A DNA stretch of 64,000 nucleotides from Limnomonas spitsbergensis (taxonomy: Eukaryota; Chlorophyta; Chlorophyceae; Chlamydomonadales), in contig JAYJMM010000103.1 in assembly GCA_037349105.1 (NCBI GenBank), positions 1-64,000 of the forward strand, given 5' to 3'. This document shows positions 60,401 to 64,000 of the stretch, one piece after another; within the stretch, counting starts at the first letter, position 1; each line of letters starts with the position of its first letter. Both the position numbers and the translations under genes were made by a program. Under the pieces are notes generated by a model. It saw only the letters and a program-made list of their open reading frames with translations. It searched no databases and was not told the origin of the DNA.

Positions 60401-63266
60401 TAGTGCGCAAGCAAGCTGACCAGCAATACTAGGGTAGTGCGCAAGCAAGCTGGACAGCAATACTAGGGTAGTGCGCAAGCAAGCTCGACAGCAATACTAG
60501 GGTAGTGCGCAAGCAAGCTAGACAGCAATACTAGGGTGGTGCGCAAGCAAGCTGGACAGCAATACTAGGGTAGTGCGCAAGCAACCTGGACAGCAATACT
60601 AGGGTAGTGCGCAAGCAAGCTGGTCAGCAATACTAGGGTGGTGCGCAAGCAAGCACGCCAGCAATACTAGGGTAGTGCGCAAGCAAGCTGGACAGCAATA
60701 CTAGGGTAGTGCGCAAGCAAGCTGGACAACAATACTAGGGTGGTGCGCAAGCAAGCTGGACAGCAATACTAGGGTATTGCGCAAGCAAGCTTGACAGCAA
60801 TACTAGGGTGGTGCGCAAGCGAGCAGGCCAGCAATACTAGGGTAGTGCGCAAGCAAGCTGGACAGCAATACTAGGGTAGTGCGCAAGCAAGCTGGACAGC
60901 AATACTAGGGTAGTGCGCAAGCAAGCTGGACAGCAATACTAGGGTAGTGCGCAAGCAACCTGGACAGCAATACTAGGGTAGTGCGCAAGCAAGCTGGTCA
61001 GCAATACTAGGGTGGTGCGAAAGCAAGCACGCCAGCAATACTAGGGTAGTGCGCAAGCAAGCTGGACAGCAATACTAGGGTAGTGCACAGGCAAGCTGGA
61101 CAGCAATACTAGGGTGGTGCGCAAGCAAGCTGGACAGCAATACTAGGGTATTGCGCAAGCAACCTGGACAGCAATACTAGGGTGGTGCGCAAGCGAGCAG
61201 GCCAGCAATACTAAGGTAGTGCGCAAGCAAGCTGGACAACAATACTAGGGTAGTGCGCAAGCAAGCTGGACAGCAATACTAGGGTAGTGCGCAAGCAAGC
61301 TGGACAGCAATACTAGGGTAGTGCGCAAGCAAGCTGGACAACAATACTAGGGTAGTGCGTAAGCAAGCTGGACAGCAATACTAGGGTGGTGCGCAAGCAA
61401 GCTGGACAGCAATACTAGGGTGGTGCGCAAGCAAGCTGGACAGCAATACTAGGGTGGTGCGCAAGCAAGCTGGTCAGCAATACTAGGGTAGTGCGCAAGC
61501 AAGCTGGACAGCAATACCACGGTGGTGCGCAAGCAAGCTGGACAGCAATACTAGGCTAGTGCGCAAGCAAGCTGGACAGCAATACTAGGGTGGTGCGCAA
61601 GCAAGCAGGCCAGCAATACTAGGGTAGTGCGCAAGCAAGCTGGTCAGCAATACTAGGGTAGTGCGCAAGCAAGCTGACCAGCAATACTAGGGTAGTGCGC
61701 AAGCAAGCTGACCAGCAATACTAGGGTAGTGCGCAAGCAAGCTGGACAGCAATACTAGGGTAGTGCGCAAGCAAGCTGGACAGCAATACTAGGGTAGTGC
61801 GCAAGCAAGCTGGACAGCAATACTAGGGTGGTGCGCAAGCAAGCTGGACAGCAATACTAGGGTATTGCGCAAGCAAGCTAGACAGCAGCACTAAGGTGGA
61901 GCGCAAACAACATGGCCAACATACCTAGGATGGTGCGTAAGCAACCTGGCCAACAGTACTAGGTTGGTGCACAAGCAAGCTGGCCAGCAGTTTAAGGCCG
62001 TGTGCAATCATTATGGGCAAGAGCACTAAGCTGGTGCGCAAGCAATTGGCCAGCCATACAAGGCTGGTGCACAAGCAAGTATGCAAACAGTACTGAGTGG
62101 TGCGCAAGCAGGTTGGACAGCAATACTAGGGTAGTGCGCAAGCAAGCAGGCCAGCAAAACCAGGCTGGTGCACAAGCAAGCTCGACAGCAATACCAAGGT
62201 GGTGCGCAAGCAAGCTGGCCAGCCATACTAGGCTGGTGCGCATGCAAGCTGGCCAGAAGCACTAGGGTGGTGCGCAAACAAGCTGGCCAGCAGTTGTAGG
62301 GTGGTGTGCAATCAACATGGCCAACAGCACTAGGCTCGTGCGCAAGCAAATGGGCCAGGCATACAAGGCTGGTGCACAAGCAAGTTGGCCATCAATACTA
62401 GGGTAGTGCGCAAGCAAGCTGGACAGCAATACTAGGGTAGTGCGCAAGCAAGCTGGACAGCAATACTAGGGTAGTGTGCAAGCAAGCTGGACAGCAATAC
62501 TAGGGTGGTGCGCAAGCAAGCTGGACAGCAATACTAGAGTAGTGCGCAAGCAAGCTGGACAACAATACTAGGGTAGTGCGCAAGCAAGCTGGTCAGCAAT
62601 ACTAGGGTGGTGCGAAAGCAAGCAGGACAGCAATACTAGGGTAGTGCGCAAGCAAGCTGGACAGCAATACTAGGGTAGTGCGCAGGCAAGCTGGACAGCA
62701 ATACTAGGGTGGTGCGCAAGCAAGCTGGACAGCAATACTAGGGTATTGCGCAAGCAAGCTGGACTGCAGCACTAAGGTGGTGCGCAAACAACATGGCCAA
62801 CATACCTAGGATGGTGCGTAAGCAACCTGGCCAACAATACTAGGTTGGTGCACAAGCAAGCTGGCCAGCAGTTTAAGGCCATGTGCAATCGTTATGGGCA
62901 ACAGCACTAAGCTGGTGCGCAAGCAAGTTGGCCAGCCATACAAGGCTGGTGCACAAGCAAGTATGCAAACAGTACTGAGTGGTGCGCAAGCGAGCAGGCC
63001 AGCAATACTAGGGTAGTGCGCAAGCAAGCAAGCCAGCAAAACCAGGTTGGCGCACAAGCAAGCTGGCCAGCCATACTAGGGTGGTGCACAAGCAAGCTGG
63101 CCAGCAATACTAGGCTGGTGCGCAAGCAAGCTGGCCAGAAGCACTAGGGTGGTGCGCAAGCAAGCTGGCCAGCAGTTTTAGGGTGGTGTGCAAACAACCT
63201 GGCCAACAGCACTAGGCTCGTGCGCAAGCAAACATGCCAGGCATACAAGGCTAGTGCACAAGCAAG
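36468..63266. repeat. Fifteen ~500-bp variant-monomer modules punctuating the 34-bp array
   Basis: A fixed series of diverged monomers recurs. It opens with GCAGCACTAAGGTGGTGCGC, passes through CAGTTTAAGGCC, a TGTGCAATC word and AGTACTGAGTGGTGCGC, and closes with GGCATACAAGGCT. Copies start near 36,468; 37,351; 38,571; 41,638; 44,874; 47,324; 49,677; 50,491; 51,373; 53,743; 54,606; 57,346; 58,209; 61,884; and 62,764. Intervals fall into a short class (about 810-880 bp) and a long class (about 2.4-3.7 kb), with one of about 1.2 kb. The modules are more alike than neighbouring monomers, so they spread as blocks. Confidence 0.9.
53743..60950. repeat. Near-identical 3,604-bp tandem duplication (106 monomers)
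   Basis: 53,743-57,346 and 57,347-60,950 share variant order with a constant offset of 3,604 bp, exactly 106 x 34. Landmarks include the paired modules (53,743/57,347 and 54,606/58,210) and the GCACGCCTGC variant (56,132/59,736). A few differences remain, for example just after the first module in each copy (54,223 versus 57,828). A partial third relative lies further right at an offset of about 4,555 bp. Confidence 0.85.
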
Positions 63267-64000
63267 TTGGCCATCAATACTAGGGTAGTGCGCAAGCAAG
63301 CTGGACAGCAATACTAGGGTAGTGCGCAAGCAAGCTGGACAGCAATACTAGGGTAGTGCGCAAGCAAGATGGACAGCAATACTAGGGTGGTGCGCAAGCA
63401 AGCTGGACAGAAATACTAGGGTAGTGCGCAAGCAACCTGGACAGCAATACTAGGGTAGTGCGCAAGCAAGCTGGTCAGCAATACTAGGGTGGTGCGCAAG
63501 CAAGCTGGACAGCAATACTAGGGTAGTGCGCAAGCAAGCTGGACAGCAATACTAGGGTAGTGCGCAGACAAGCTGGACAGCAATACTAGGGTGGTGCGCA
63601 AGCAAGCTGGACAGCAATACTAGGGTATTGCGCAAGCAAGCTTGACAGCAATACTAGGGTGGTGCGCAAGCGAGCAAGCCAGCAATACTAGGGTAGTGCG
63701 CAAGCAAGCTGGACAGCAATACTAGGGTAGTGCGCAAGCAAGCTGGACAGCAATACTAGGGTAGTGCGCAAGCAAGCGGGACAGCAATACTAGGGTAGTG
63801 CGCAAGCAAGCTGGACAACAATACTAGGGTAGTGCGTAGGCAAGCTGGACAGCAATACTAGGGTGGTGCGCAAGCAAGCAAGCCGGACAGCAATACTAGG
63901 GTGGTGCGCAAGCAAGCTGGACAGCAATACCAGGGTGGTGCGCAAGCAAGCTGGACAGCAATACTAGGGTAGTGCGCAAGCAAGCTGGACAGCAATACCA

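Larger units (their letters stand above)
36393..64000. repeat. 34-bp satellite array (~810 copies)
   Basis: Tandem array of a 34-bp monomer that contains GCAAGCTGGACAGCAATACT and then AGGGTAGTGCGCAA, running off the right edge. Common alternatives are GGGTGGTGCGC, GGGTATTGCGC, GGTCAGC, GAACAGC and CCAGC. The first monomers (36,393-36,470) are truncated and irregular, so the array begins abruptly in unique DNA. The plus strand has a TAG in most monomers. The minus strand has short open frames only where variants remove its TAG. No similarity to the 44-bp satellite is evident. Confidence 0.97.

Noticed and set aside
36510..63329. Minus-strand 61-151-codon Leu/Ala/Cys-rich frames repeated through the 34-bp array
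   Set aside because: They recur with the satellite modules and reflect the period (102 bp = 34 codons) plus loss of TAG in variant monomers. No promoter, splice sites or codon bias support a gene.

Overview
The window is eukaryotic nuclear DNA. Genes are split by GT-AG introns, there is a retrotransposon Gag remnant, a TATA box and an AATAAA signal, and no bacterial-style operons. About 50 of the 64 kb is tandem satellite. The style (short GC-rich exons, very large minisatellites, acceptors preceded by an 'ACCC...CCCAAG' stretch) would suit a green-lineage alga, perhaps a prasinophyte such as Cymbomonas. That is a guess by resemblance and was not tested.

Layout. (1) 1-22,641: a C-rich 44-bp satellite of roughly 510 copies with kilobase-scale internal duplications. 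(2) 22,642-23,587: an AT-richer, degenerate ~23-bp repeat that takes over from it. (3) 23,588-36,392: a 12.8-kb island of non-satellite DNA. (4) 36,393-64,000: a 34-bp satellite of roughly 810 copies that runs off the right edge. It is punctuated by 15 copies of a ~500-bp module of variant monomers.

The island starts with a perfect 24-nt inverted repeat and a degenerate ~115-bp repeat. Candidate genes follow. On the plus strand are an orphan exon at 24.6 kb, a possible histone-fold-like protein with a Lys-rich then acidic tail at 26.25-26.98 kb, a decayed coding region at 28.0-29.1 kb, a two-exon fragment at 29.74-30.24 kb, a ubiquitin-like-domain gene at 30.65-32.17 kb, a Gag/zinc-knuckle remnant at 32.18-32.77 kb, and a four-exon Fe(II)/2-oxoglutarate-dependent dioxygenase-like gene at 33.84-35.63 kb. 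The dioxygenase is the best supported. On the minus strand are an acidic, Cys-pair protein at 25.46-25.95 kb with decayed relatives at 27.2-27.7 kb, and a small three-exon gene at 29.18-29.51 kb with its own TATA box.

Nothing ties these genes into one pathway. The island looks like a small gene-bearing segment, with transposon debris, held between two large satellite blocks. Several reading frames break by one missing base, which is either pseudogene decay or consensus error. The long Pro/His-rich and Leu/Ala-rich open frames inside the satellites are products of repeat periodicity and were not annotated as genes.
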